A DNA stretch of 32,471 nucleotides from assembly GCA_009776515.1 (NCBI GenBank), contig WRNP01000006.1, positions 1 to 32,471 of the forward strand. The letters run 5' to 3'. The notes under the pieces are model-generated. The model made no database searches. It had not been told where the DNA came from and saw nothing but the letters and a program-made list of their open reading frames with translations. This stretch comes from Dehalococcoidia bacterium (GTDB lineage Bacteria; Chloroflexota; Dehalococcoidia; Dehalococcoidales; UBA1222). The position numbers and the translations under genes are program-made. Shown piece by piece: positions 8,346 to 17,327 of this stretch; position 1 is the stretch's first letter, and the number at the start of each line of letters is the position of its first letter.

Positions 8346-10694
8346 TCACTTTAGTTCGATAATGGTTGCTCCGTCACCGCCCTCCTCGGGTGGCGCGGCA
8401 TGAAAAGACTGCACCAAGGGATGACTTGCGGCCTGGTCGCGGATGATGGTGCGCACCGTCCCTGTGCCAAAGCCGTGGATGATACGCACACTTCGCCGCC
8501 AGCCTAAGGCAGCATCGCTCAGATAGCCGTCCAGCAAGGACTCAACCTCCTCAGCGCGTCGCCCGCGCAGGTCAAGCTCGGGCGAGACCTCTTTCAAATT
8601 CAACTGAGGGCGGTGGTGTTCTGGATGTTCCGGTCTGGAAGGAGGGGCTTTGCTGACGGACTCCCGGCTTACCCGGAAGCGGAGGTGCCCGGAGGTAGCC
8701 TCTATCTGACCGGTGCGCTCATTTATTGATATAACATCAGCTGCCACCCCAACCTCTTTCAGCCACACCCTGTCGCCAACGGCTATGGAGACATCGTCCC
8801 CGGGCATGGGGATAGTCTCTATGGCGGAGAAAGTCTTGGCAAGACGCCCTCGGACTGCCTGAGCGGTTCGGCGCGCTTGGCTAACTGCTGCTTCGGAGCG
8901 TTCGCGTTTTAAGGCGGCGGCGGCTAACTTGATCTCTTTTTGCAAGTTGGACATCTCGACGACCAGATTGTCACGGGCATCGTCAATGAGACGCTGCCTA
9001 TCGATGTTAAGCTTCTTAAGTTCGCGCTTAAGTTTGGCTGAGCTCGCGCCCAGTTCTTCTCTTTCACGCTCTAAAGATTGGGTCAGCTCTGCCATACGGG
9101 CTCGCTCAACCCGGAGCCCGGCAAGCAAGGTTTCCATCTCTCTTGCGCCTTGACTTAAGGAGCTACGGGCGCCAGTGATGATGGCGGGTGGCAGGTTGAA
9201 GCTCTCGGCAGTAGCGATGGCATTTGAGCCGCCGGGGGTACCTAGAGTAAGGTGATAGGTGGGACGAAGGGTGTGAGGCTCAAAGTCGAACGAGGCGTTT
9301 TGGAGACCAGGTGTGACGTGGGCGAAAACTTTTAACTCGGTATAATGAGTGGTGGCTGCCCCTAGAATACGGTGATCCAGGAGATGCTGAATGATTGCCC
9401 GGGCCAAAGCTGCTCCCTCCTGAGGATCGGTGCTGGCCCCTAGTTCATCGAACAACACCAAGCTGGCCCCTTTCGCCTCGCGCAGGATGCGACTGATATT
9501 GCTCATATGCCAACCGAAAGTGGAGAGGGTCTCCTGGATGCTCTGCTCGTCGCCGATGTCGGCAAAGATGCCTTCAAATACGGGTAAGCGCGTGCCCAGG
9601 CCGACTGGGATGGGTAGCCCAGCTTGGGTCATCAGGCATAAAAGGCCGATGGTTTTAAGGGCTACGGTCTTGCCGCCAGTGTTGGGGCCGGTGATCATGA
9701 GGATGGCAAAATCCCTACCCAACTCCATGCTGAGCGGCACGGCACTACTGCCTAGCAGGGGATGACGAGCATCAACCAGCCGGATGCAGGGGGAATGCTC
9801 AGCGTCTGGGGCATATACTGTGGCCTCGATAGCTCCCACCCGCTCGGCGTAGCGTGCCTTGGACAGCTCTAGGTCTATAGCCGCTGCAGCTTCAAGCGAG
9901 GTGCTGATTTCGGCACTCAGCTTACCTACGAGCTCGCTGATTTCGGTCAGGATGCGCTCAATCTCACGCCCTTCCTCAATCTGGAGCTCTTTTAAGGCAT
10001 TGCCCATTTCCAGTGTCTGCCACGGCTCGACGAATAAGGTAGCGCCGGTATTGGATACATCGTGTACGATACCAGCCACGTCGCCGCGACGCTCGCTTTT
10101 CACGGACACTACATAGCGTCCCTCGCGTTCGGTAACGATAGGTTCTTGGATGTAGTGTCGCTCGGCATCGGCGGCGATGAATGCTTGGAGTTTGTCCACA
10201 AGGGCGCTACGGGTATCCTGCGCACGGCGGCGGAGGGACACCAGCTTGGATGAGGCATTTGGCAGCAACTCGCCGTTCGGCGATATGGCATGCGCTATGG
10301 CGCTGATCACAGGAGAAAAGTCATCAATGGCTGATGCTCGGACGGCGAGTGAGGGCACCTCTTCTCGATGGGGAACAATCCGGTTCCTAAGGAGACGGAG
10401 CGCTTCCAGGGTGGTGCGCACCTTGGCTAGGGTTTTGGCATCAAGGGGCTTGCCTCTGGCGGCGGCGTGAATTTCGGGACCGATATCCTCTATGCCGGAG
10501 GCACTGAGGGACGGCTCGGCGGCAAAGAGGATGCGCGCTTGGGCTGAGGCAGTGAGGCCGGCCTGAACCACCCTAATATCATCTGAGGGGGAAAGGGCGG
10601 TAGCCAAGTCGCGGCTTAACGAAAACGTGCAACAACCGGCGATGATAGCACGCACGGCCGGGAATTCAAGCAAGGCTAAATCTTTAGCGTCCAA
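8346..10694 (-). CDS. mutS2: Endonuclease MutS2 (MutS ATPase plus C-terminal Smr domain)
   Basis: Walker A ITGPNTGGKTVALKTIGL, LVLFDELGASTDPQEGAALA, Smr DLRGRRAEEVESLL...IIHGFGTGTVRTIIRD. Confidence 0.95.
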   Translation of the reverse strand: MDAKDLALLEFPAVRAIIAGCCTFSLSRDLATALSPSDDIRVVQAGLTASAQARILFAAEPSLSASGIEDIGPEIHAAARGKPLDAKTLAKVRTTLEALRLLRNRIVPHREEVPSLAVRASAIDDFSPVISAIAHAISPNGELLPNASSKLVSLRRRAQDTRSALVDKLQAFIAADAERHYIQEPIVTEREGRYVVSVKSERRGDVAGIVHDVSNTGATLFVEPWQTLEMGNALKELQIEEGREIERILTEISELVGKLSAEISTSLEAAAAIDLELSKARYAERVGAIEATVYAPDAEHSPCIRLVDARHPLLGSSAVPLSMELGRDFAILMITGPNTGGKTVALKTIGLLCLMTQAGLPIPVGLGTRLPVFEGIFADIGDEQSIQETLSTFGWHMSNISRILREAKGASLVLFDELGASTDPQEGAALARAIIQHLLDHRILGAATTHYTELKVFAHVTPGLQNASFDFEPHTLRPTYHLTLGTPGGSNAIATAESFNLPPAIITGARSSLSQGAREMETLLAGLRVERARMAELTQSLEREREELGASSAKLKRELKKLNIDRQRLIDDARDNLVVEMSNLQKEIKLAAAALKRERSEAAVSQARRTAQAVRGRLAKTFSAIETIPMPGDDVSIAVGDRVWLKEVGVAADVISINERTGQIEATSGHLRFRVSRESVSKAPPSRPEHPEHHRPQLNLKEVSPELDLRGRRAEEVESLLDGYLSDAALGWRRSVRIIHGFGTGTVRTIIRDQAASHPLVQSFHAAPPEEGGDGATIIELK

Positions 10695-10771
10695 GCGCTT
10701 CTATTTTACAGGAAATGAGGCCTGGCACAAACCGAGCGGTTTTTTGGCAGATGCAAGGACATAACGGCTAA

Positions 10772-10807
10772 CAATATGCCAAGGGCAACATTGTCCTTGG
10801 CATATTG
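10772..10807. terminator. Strong hairpin downstream of mgtA
   Basis: CAATATGCCAAGG / CCTTGGCATATTG: perfect 13-bp inverted repeat around GCAACATTGT, between mgtA (ends 10829, minus) and mutS2 (starts 10694, minus). No clear U-tract. Confidence 0.5.
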
Positions 10808-10828
10808 ATGGTTACGGCGAGAGTTATC

Positions 10829-13546
10829 CTATAGCAGCTCCCCATACCTCCTGACGAAGATCTTTTTAGAAACAGTCACCAATACCATGTACATAATGAC
10901 GGTTAGGCCCAACCACAGGAAATATACCGGCGGCAAAGCCGCGAGGCCAATGGCGTCACCGAAGCTTGTAAAAGGGATGATGGTCAAGGCCACAATACCG
11001 GTAAAGGTGAGTAGCATGACTGATATCGAGGCACGGCTCTGGATAAATGGAATCTTGGGTGTGCGGATCATGTGGATAACCATTGTCTGGCTCCACATTG
11101 ATTCTACAAACCATCCGGCTTGAAACAGGGCGATATAGGCAATCTGTGCAGCCGGATCGGTGAGCTGGTGATAGAGCCCGCCGCATACGGCGGGGCAGAT
11201 GACGAAATACATCAGCAGATAAGTGGAGATGTCGAACACCGAACTGGTGGGCCCAATCCAAATCATGAATTTTCCGATGGAGGAGGCGTTCCATTTTCTT
11301 GGTACCACCAGGAATTCTTTGTCGACGTTGTCCCACGGAATCGTTGTGCAGGAGAGGTCATAAATCAGGTTAAGCAGGATAAGATGGATGGGCATCATGG
11401 GCAAGAAAGGCAGGAAAGCACTGGCTACCAAAACCGAGAGCATATTGCCGAAATTTGAGCTCGCCGTCATCTTGATGTACTTGATCATGTTGGCATAGGT
11501 TTTGCGTCCCGCAATAATGCCTTTTTCCAGAACCATCAGATCTTTTTCCAGCAGGATCACATCGGCGGACTCCTTGGCAATGTCCACGGCGGTGTCCACC
11601 GAAATACCCACATCGGCGGCTTTCATGGCGGGGGCATCGTTGATGCCGTCACCCAAGTATCCGACGCTGTGTCCGTTCTTGCGCAGTGCAGTGATGACCC
11701 GAGCCTTTTGCTGCGGTGAGAGCTTGGCAAACACACTGGCGTTTTCGGTGCTTTCGCGCAGGGTGCTGTCATTCATGTCTTCTACGTCAGCCCCGAGTAC
11801 AATGTTGTCGATGGGGATGCCCACTTGGCGGCAGACGCAGCGGGTCACCATGTCGTTATCGCCAGTGAGTATCTTAACTCCCACTCCGTATTCTTTAAGA
11901 GCCTGGATGGCCTTGGCGGTGGATTCTTTCGGGGGGTCAAGGAAAGCGAGATAGCCCATAAGCACCATATCCGATTCATCAGCAATAGAAAAAACGCCTA
12001 CGGGTGACAGATTGGTCTTCTGGGCCACGGCAATGACCCGCATGCCGTCCTCGTTCAGCTCATCCACTTTTTTCAGAATATACTGGCGGATGTCGTCGGT
12101 TAAGGGCAGTATTTTCCTTTCGTACTCCGCAAAGCGGCAAACTGCCAGCATCTCCTCAACGGCTCCCTTAGTAATCATTTGCGTCTTCCCGCTGGCCGCA
12201 ACCACGACACTCATGCGTCGGCGGACAAAATCAAAAGGGATTTCGTCCACCTTAACAAAACGGCTGGCGAGCCCGCGCAGCTCGTCAACGGTATCCTGCT
12301 CTACCTGTACCCGTTCAATGATGGCAAAATCCATCAGGTTTTTAAGGCCAGTCTGATAATAGCTGTTTAGGAAGGCATGACGGAGCACGCGCGCGTCTTC
12401 TTCCCCGTGAATATTGAGGTGGTACTCCAAGACAACCTTGTCCTGGGTCAGCGTTCCGGTTTTATCGGTGCACAGGATATCCATTGAGCCGAGGTTTTGG
12501 ATGGAGTTTAGGTTTTTAATGATGGTTTTTTCCTTGGACATAGCTACGGCACCCTTGGCTAGGCAGGTAGTGACGATCATGGGCAGCATTTCGGGGGTAA
12601 GGCCCACCGCAATCGACAGAGCGAACAGTGCGGCATGCATCCAGTCGCCTTTAGTAAACCCATTGAGAAATAACACCACTGGGACCATTACCAGCATAAA
12701 GCGGATCAGTAGCCACGAAACCGAGTTTATGCCCTTTTCAAAACTGGTTTGTACTGGCTTACTACTTGCCGTTTTCGCCATTTCGCCGAAGATGGTATCG
12801 TCTCCGGTGCCCAAAACCACCCCTGAGGCGCTACCGCTGATAACGTTGGTGCCCATAAAAACGAGATTTGGGATTTCGGTCAGGGCGGTACGTCCGGTAT
12901 GGGCACTGGCAATTTTTTCTACGGCCATACTCTCGCCGGTGAGGGCTGATTGGCTGACAAACAGGTCTTTGGCGTGGATGATGCGCACATCGGCGGGGAT
13001 CATATCCCCCGCAGCCAAATGCACGATATCACCCACCACCACGTCTTCCAGGGGGATTTCCTGTTTTCCGGCCTCCTGTCGCTGTACGTTGGTGGTGGTC
13101 TTAATCAGCTTTAGCAGGTTTTCTGCTGCGTTGCCGCTCCTTGTTTCCTGTACGAAACGCAAAGCTCCAGATACGATAACCATGGTCGCGATGATGATGA
13201 CCGTGGTGGGGTTGGCTTCCCCGGGATTCGCCAAGATAATATCGGTCAAGGCCGATACTGCCGCCAGGCAAAACAGGATGGCGGTAAACGGGTTGGCGAA
13301 AGAGTCAAGGATGCGCTTGGGGAGCGATATTTTCTTGCCGCGGGTGACGGTATTGGCACCGTAGCGTTCGCGGACGGCCTCAACTTGGACTTCGCTTAAG
13401 CCTCCGAGGGTTGTTTCCAGTGAACTCAGCAGCTCGTCTGTTTCGGCTGAGGCGGCGGACATCAACCTGCCTAGTACTTCGGCACGGCGAGCCATTACCG
13501 CTGGCGTTTTTCTAGTGGCTACACGAGAATTTTGTGATTTTGGCAT
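10829..13546 (-). CDS. mgtA: Magnesium-translocating P-type ATPase
   Basis: P3-type motifs: [64 protein letters not shown], and an MgtA-like C-terminal TM region. RBS CCGGAGGTG upstream. Confidence 0.93.
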   Translation of the reverse strand: MPKSQNSRVATRKTPAVMARRAEVLGRLMSAASAETDELLSSLETTLGGLSEVQVEAVRERYGANTVTRGKKISLPKRILDSFANPFTAILFCLAAVSALTDIILANPGEANPTTVIIIATMVIVSGALRFVQETRSGNAAENLLKLIKTTTNVQRQEAGKQEIPLEDVVVGDIVHLAAGDMIPADVRIIHAKDLFVSQSALTGESMAVEKIASAHTGRTALTEIPNLVFMGTNVISGSASGVVLGTGDDTIFGEMAKTASSKPVQTSFEKGINSVSWLLIRFMLVMVPVVLFLNGFTKGDWMHAALFALSIAVGLTPEMLPMIVTTCLAKGAVAMSKEKTIIKNLNSIQNLGSMDILCTDKTGTLTQDKVVLEYHLNIHGEEDARVLRHAFLNSYYQTGLKNLMDFAIIERVQVEQDTVDELRGLASRFVKVDEIPFDFVRRRMSVVVAASGKTQMITKGAVEEMLAVCRFAEYERKILPLTDDIRQYILKKVDELNEDGMRVIAVAQKTNLSPVGVFSIADESDMVLMGYLAFLDPPKESTAKAIQALKEYGVGVKILTGDNDMVTRCVCRQVGIPIDNIVLGADVEDMNDSTLRESTENASVFAKLSPQQKARVITALRKNGHSVGYLGDGINDAPAMKAADVGISVDTAVDIAKESADVILLEKDLMVLEKGIIAGRKTYANMIKYIKMTASSNFGNMLSVLVASAFLPFLPMMPIHLILLNLIYDLSCTTIPWDNVDKEFLVVPRKWNASSIGKFMIWIGPTSSVFDISTYLLMYFVICPAVCGGLYHQLTDPAAQIAYIALFQAGWFVESMWSQTMVIHMIRTPKIPFIQSRASISVMLLTFTGIVALTIIPFTSFGDAIGLAALPPVYFLWLGLTVIMYMVLVTVSKKIFVRRYGELL

Positions 13547-13611
13547 CGGTCTGCACCTCCGGTTTGATGATTTTTGAAGAGATTTGGAAGTACAGCACCT
13601 GAGCTAAGGGG

Positions 13612-13767
13612 CGATGTTACGGCATGGTGGCGGAATAGAAACCAGGACTCCGTCCGGCCACGATGCCCGAACATCGTCCGTCAGGATCAGGGCTGTTGTT
13701 ACTACTGGTTCCCATTCCGTTCACCTCACTTTTCCGATAGAATTGCACAAGCTCCGCTGGGAGCCTG
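13612..13767 (-). promoter_or_regulatory. Structured mgtA 5' leader (candidate Mg2+-responsive attenuator)
   Basis: Hairpin at 13748-13767 (CAGGCTCC-CAGC-GGAGCTTG). 15-bp helix pairing 13705-13719 with 13631-13645, with two G-U pairs. Hairpin at 13660-13677, mutually exclusive with pairing 13670-13676 to 13612-13618. Confidence 0.5.
13617..13715 (-). CDS. Putative mgtA leader peptide (uORF, 32 aa): MGTSSNNSPDPDGRCSGIVAGRSPGFYSATMP
   Basis: ATG at 13715, TAA at 13617-13619, RBS-like GAGGTGA upstream, located within the mgtA 5' leader. Below the ORF-track length cutoff. Confidence 0.5.
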   Translation of the reverse strand: MGTSSNNSPDPDGRCSGIVAGRSPGFYSATMP

Positions 13768-13986
13768 ATGGTTGGTTATGATAATCCGCAAAGTGTGTCA
13801 AATCCCATGCCCAAGAATCATCAATTAGGCGGGTGAGAAATCGCACCGCTTTGCAGGCCTTTACCCAAGCGGTATTGTGGTACATTTTGAATGCGAAAGT
13901 CAAGGGATTTTTGGGGACTGCGAAAAACTGGAGACCAAGCGATGCTGGTTTACCTGCTGTTTAGACTATGCTAAGATATATAAAGG

Positions 13987-14063
<77 letters not shown>

Positions 14064-14118
14064 TTTGGTGGTTATACGTCCGGAGCGAATAGTTTCCGGT
14101 GGTGCAATGGTTGTAATT

Positions 14119-14628
14119 ATGGCAATTCGGCCTATCATCGCTGCTCCGAACCCCGTCCTCCGCAAGCAAGCTCGGCGCATTCAGGCTATTGATGCGCGTA
14201 TTCGTGCCATAGCGAGAGATATGCTTGACACCTTGGTGCATGCTGAGGGCGTAGGTTTGGCCGCACCTCAAATCGGTGTTTCGCTTCGGCTCTGTGTGCT
14301 GCATGTACCGGAGAAGGAGCCGTTTGTCCTCATTAACCCCGAAATTGTAAAACGCATCGGCGAACGGGAGGTCGTGGAAGGTTGCCTTAGCATCCCAGGA
14401 TATCAAGGGAAGATTAGGCGTGCCATTGAGGTGACGGCGAAAGGCCTTGATTTAAACGGGAAGCCTGTGCGCTTTAAGGCGCGGGAGCTATTATCTCAGG
14501 CTTTAGAGCACGAAATTGACCATTTGAACGGCGTATTGTATATCGACTACTTAGAAAGCCCCGATATGCTCTGCAAAATAGAGCTAGAGAAAGAGGCCCA
14601 GTCGGAAATGGCAGCCCATGTCTCATAA
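14119..14628 (+). CDS. def: Peptide deformylase
   Basis: Motifs GVGLAAPQIGVSLRLCV, EGCLSIPG and QALEHEIDHLNGVLYID. The ORF opens at 14065, almost abutting the tRNA; ATG 14107 or 14119 is more likely. Confidence 0.95.
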   Translation: MAIRPIIAAPNPVLRKQARRIQAIDARIRAIARDMLDTLVHAEGVGLAAPQIGVSLRLCVLHVPEKEPFVLINPEIVKRIGEREVVEGCLSIPGYQGKIRRAIEVTAKGLDLNGKPVRFKARELLSQALEHEIDHLNGVLYIDYLESPDMLCKIELEKEAQSEMAAHVS

Positions 14629-15265
14629 GCCCCTCCTCGTCCAGTGCGATTTTGACGGCACGCTAACGGTTGGTGATATCAGCTTCCTTATTTTGGATGA
14701 GTTTACCGGCAAGCTCTGGCGCCAAGAGCTTGCCGACTACCTGCAGGGCAAGGTCACTGTCAACCGCTTCAACAGCAGAGCCTTTGCCCGACTTAAAGCC
14801 GATCGTGCCGAGCTAATACACTTTGTCCGCACCAACTCCGTAGTCCGTCCAGGCTTCCAGGAGCTCTTGGAAACTTGCTGTGAAAAGAACTTCCGCTTTG
14901 TAATCGTGAGCAACGGCATGGCTTTTTACATTGAGACTATCCTGGAAATGCAGGGAGTGCCAGATATTGAGTTCATCGCCGGTCGAGGGGAGTTTTCGCC
15001 ACAGGGCATGAAATCGTGGTATCCCGGACCGGACGGGCAACCTATAGAAGATGGCTTCAAGGTAGCTTGGACGGAGCATTTTTTGGAGCAGGGTTACCGG
15101 TTGATCTACGCCGGCAATGGGATATCCGATTTTGCTCCGGCCTGTCGGTGCGAGCGTATATTCGCCATAGACAGTTTGGCTGAGGAGTGCCGTAAGGCCG
15201 GGGTGGAATACATACCGTTTGCTGATCTGCACGACATTGCTCGTGCGCTCCGAGAAGTCAATTAG
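14618..15265 (+). CDS. HAD-family phosphatase, MtnX-like
   Basis: CDFDGTLTVGDISFLILDEF motif I, VIVSNGMAFYIETIL, YAGNGISDFAPA motif IV. Overlaps def by 11 bp. Confidence 0.8.
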   Translation: MSHKPLLVQCDFDGTLTVGDISFLILDEFTGKLWRQELADYLQGKVTVNRFNSRAFARLKADRAELIHFVRTNSVVRPGFQELLETCCEKNFRFVIVSNGMAFYIETILEMQGVPDIEFIAGRGEFSPQGMKSWYPGPDGQPIEDGFKVAWTEHFLEQGYRLIYAGNGISDFAPACRCERIFAIDSLAEECRKAGVEYIPFADLHDIARALREVN

Positions 15266-15333
15266 CCCCAGGGGGCGCCAGGCGGAAAAAGCGTGTCCTT
15301 ATTTGCACCTAAGCTGGGAAAGGCGTCGGTGTC

Positions 15334-15987
15334 CTAACCGCCACCATCGAAGATCTTGTTGCCCAGGCGCACGATGTTAGCCCCTTCCTCAAGAGCCACT
15401 TGGTAGCTGTTGGTCATGCCCATGGAAAGCTGCGCCATCGTTACATTGGGGATGCCCAGCTGTCCAAGATGTTCGAAAAGACGGTGGGTGGCAGTGAAGT
15501 AGGGTCGGGCGGCTTCGGGATCACCGGTGCGCGGCCCCATGGTCATAAGTCCCTTGATGCGAATATGAGTCAAGTGCGATATCTGGGAGATCAACTCCTC
15601 GGCTTTTTCTGGCATCACCCCAGCTTTCTGGGGCTCGCGTCCGCTGTTGATCTCAATCAAGACTGGCATGAGCTTGCCGAGGCGACCGGCGTGGCGGTCG
15701 ATAGCTTGGGCGATGACCAGGGAGTCCACTGTTTCAATCATGTCGCTCAGGCCCACCGCCAGCCCGACTTTGTTCCGCTGGAGTGACCCGATAAAATGCC
15801 AGGCAGCCAGGCGGCCGATAGCCGCTTGGTGCATCTGAGTCTCTTGGAGATAGTTCTCGCCGATGGTTTTCACTCCGGCCTGAATGGCCGAGAGTACCTC
15901 AGCAACGGTGCGCCCCTTGGCCGCAGCTACTAGCTCCACGCCGACCGGGAGCTCGGCCAGCAATGCTTGAACCCTCGCAGTGATCAT
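15334..15987 (-). CDS. YggS family PLP-binding protein (PLP homeostasis)
   Basis: VELVAAAKGRTVAEVLSAIQAGVKTIGENYLQE...WHFIGSLQRNKV...SMGMTNSYQVALEEGANIVRLG. Confidence 0.92.
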   Translation of the reverse strand: MITARVQALLAELPVGVELVAAAKGRTVAEVLSAIQAGVKTIGENYLQETQMHQAAIGRLAAWHFIGSLQRNKVGLAVGLSDMIETVDSLVIAQAIDRHAGRLGKLMPVLIEINSGREPQKAGVMPEKAEELISQISHLTHIRIKGLMTMGPRTGDPEAARPYFTATHRLFEHLGQLGIPNVTMAQLSMGMTNSYQVALEEGANIVRLGNKIFDGGG

Positions 15988-16976
15988 GATGCCACGGCGC
16001 GGGCAATCATGGCTTTGGTGTCGTCGATGGGGATGGCAAAACCGATATTATCAATGGGGTAACCCTCGTCATCGACTACGAAGCGGAGAGTGTTGATGCC
16101 GATGACTTCCCCTTTCATATTGATCAAGGGGCCGCCGGAATTGCCGGAGTTGATAGCGGTATCTGTTTGCAGCCAGTCGTAGCCGTCAAAATGGCGCTTG
16201 GCAGAGATGATGCCCATGGTGACGCTGGGCACATCGGCCATCTCGGGATAGAGCGCGTAGGGGAAGCCAATGGCGATGACTTGATCTCCGGTTTTGATGT
16301 CAGCGGAGGAGCCCAGGGCGGCCGTGGGAAAGTCGGTGCGGCTTGAGATTATTTTAAGCACTGCCAGGTCATGGTCGGCATCGGAGGCGGCCACTGTGGC
16401 CAAGGCGATCTCGCCGTTATGCATGGCGATGGAGATGAGGATGGCATCTTCAATGACGTGGTAGTTGGTCAGCACATAGCCGTCTTCTCGCACAATGACC
16501 CCGGAGCCGCTGGCGAAAAACTCAAGGCCGAGGCAAGTTATCCTGACCACCGATGGCTCGACCAAGGCTACCACATCGGCCACCGTATCCTGGCGGGCTT
16601 GAAGCATGCCCAGGCTATCGCTAAGGGAATTGATGTTTTTGTTGGTCTCGGTTAGACCGGATTGCAGACTACTGACGTCTTCTCCGAGGAGGACTGCGGC
16701 GCTTTCCAGGGAACTTACTTGACTGGAAAGCCCAGCCACTCCGCTGTTTAACGCAGCCACGCCGCTGTTAAGCCCATCAACGTTCTGGGCGAGCTTGTCG
16801 AGTGAGTATTGCAGGTCGGACATGTTGATGAGTAGGGACTCAAAGTCTGTCGACATTGCGGCAATCCTCTGCTGATCGGCGGCAAACTTGCCCTGCGTAT
16901 CATGATACAACACGCCGCCGAATACCACGCTGCTTATCAGTAGCATCGTCAGGGTAATTCCCACAAACCATTTCAT
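15984..16976 (-). CDS. Membrane-anchored S1C (HtrA/DegP-like) serine protease lacking a PDZ domain
   Basis: N-terminal TM, coiled-coil, then catalytic H (LTNYHVIEDA), D (ADHDLAVLKI) and S (NSGNSGGPLIN). Start placed at MKWFVGITL with GGAGA RBS; the ORF opens at 17030. Confidence 0.88.
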   Translation of the reverse strand: MKWFVGITLTMLLISSVVFGGVLYHDTQGKFAADQQRIAAMSTDFESLLINMSDLQYSLDKLAQNVDGLNSGVAALNSGVAGLSSQVSSLESAAVLLGEDVSSLQSGLTETNKNINSLSDSLGMLQARQDTVADVVALVEPSVVRITCLGLEFFASGSGVIVREDGYVLTNYHVIEDAILISIAMHNGEIALATVAASDADHDLAVLKIISSRTDFPTAALGSSADIKTGDQVIAIGFPYALYPEMADVPSVTMGIISAKRHFDGYDWLQTDTAINSGNSGGPLINMKGEVIGINTLRFVVDDEGYPIDNIGFAIPIDDTKAMIARAVAS

Positions 16977-17096
16977 CGCTTGTCTCCTTAATCGAGGCAC
17001 CGAAGCCGGAACATGTCGCACCGGAGTCAATACTCCCCGTGCGGTAAATATATCTCTTTACCCTAATATGCGCAAGGTATGGACCAGATAGGTGCC

Positions 17097-17125
17097 TTGG
17101 TTGGCTAGGGCGGCTGTGGTAAAAT
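17097..17125 (+). promoter_or_regulatory. Promoter of tRNA-Leu
   Basis: TTGGTT (17097-17102), 17-nt spacer, TAAAAT (17120-17125), 9 nt before the tRNA. Confidence 0.5.
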
Positions 17126-17134
17126 ACTGCTGTT

Positions 17135-17219
17135 GGGGGAGTGTCGGAACTGGCAGACGAGCAAGACTTAGGATCTTGTGCCGCAAGGCGTCGGGGTTCA
17201 AATCCCCGCTTCCCCACCA
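17135..17219 (+). tRNA. tRNA-Leu (anticodon UAG), CCA encoded
   Basis: 85-nt class II tRNA: acceptor GGGGGAG/CTTCCCC, anticodon arm CAAGA-CTTAGGA-TCTTG, variable arm, T-arm CGGGG-TTCAAAT-CCCCG, ACCA end. Confidence 0.97.
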
Positions 17220-17327
17220 TTTTGGTTCCTATAGCGATGAACTGACCGCCTTGAAATTTATCCTCCGCGCAATCGCATCCAGTAAACTGAAAACGGCGAA
17301 CTGGCATTCAATACTAAGGCTACCATC

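Noticed and set aside
13574-13768. Plus-strand ORF of 64 aa in the mgtA leader
   Set aside because: It is antisense to the structured leader and uORF, has unlikely protein composition, and its start lies in the mgtA RBS region. The minus-strand interpretation explains the sequence better.
13547-13800. M-box (ykoK) magnesium riboswitch upstream of mgtA
   Set aside because: I could not match the conserved M-box motifs (GGUGAGGCUCCU and CUGCUGCCC...). The leader-peptide architecture fits better. An Infernal search with the M-box model would settle it.
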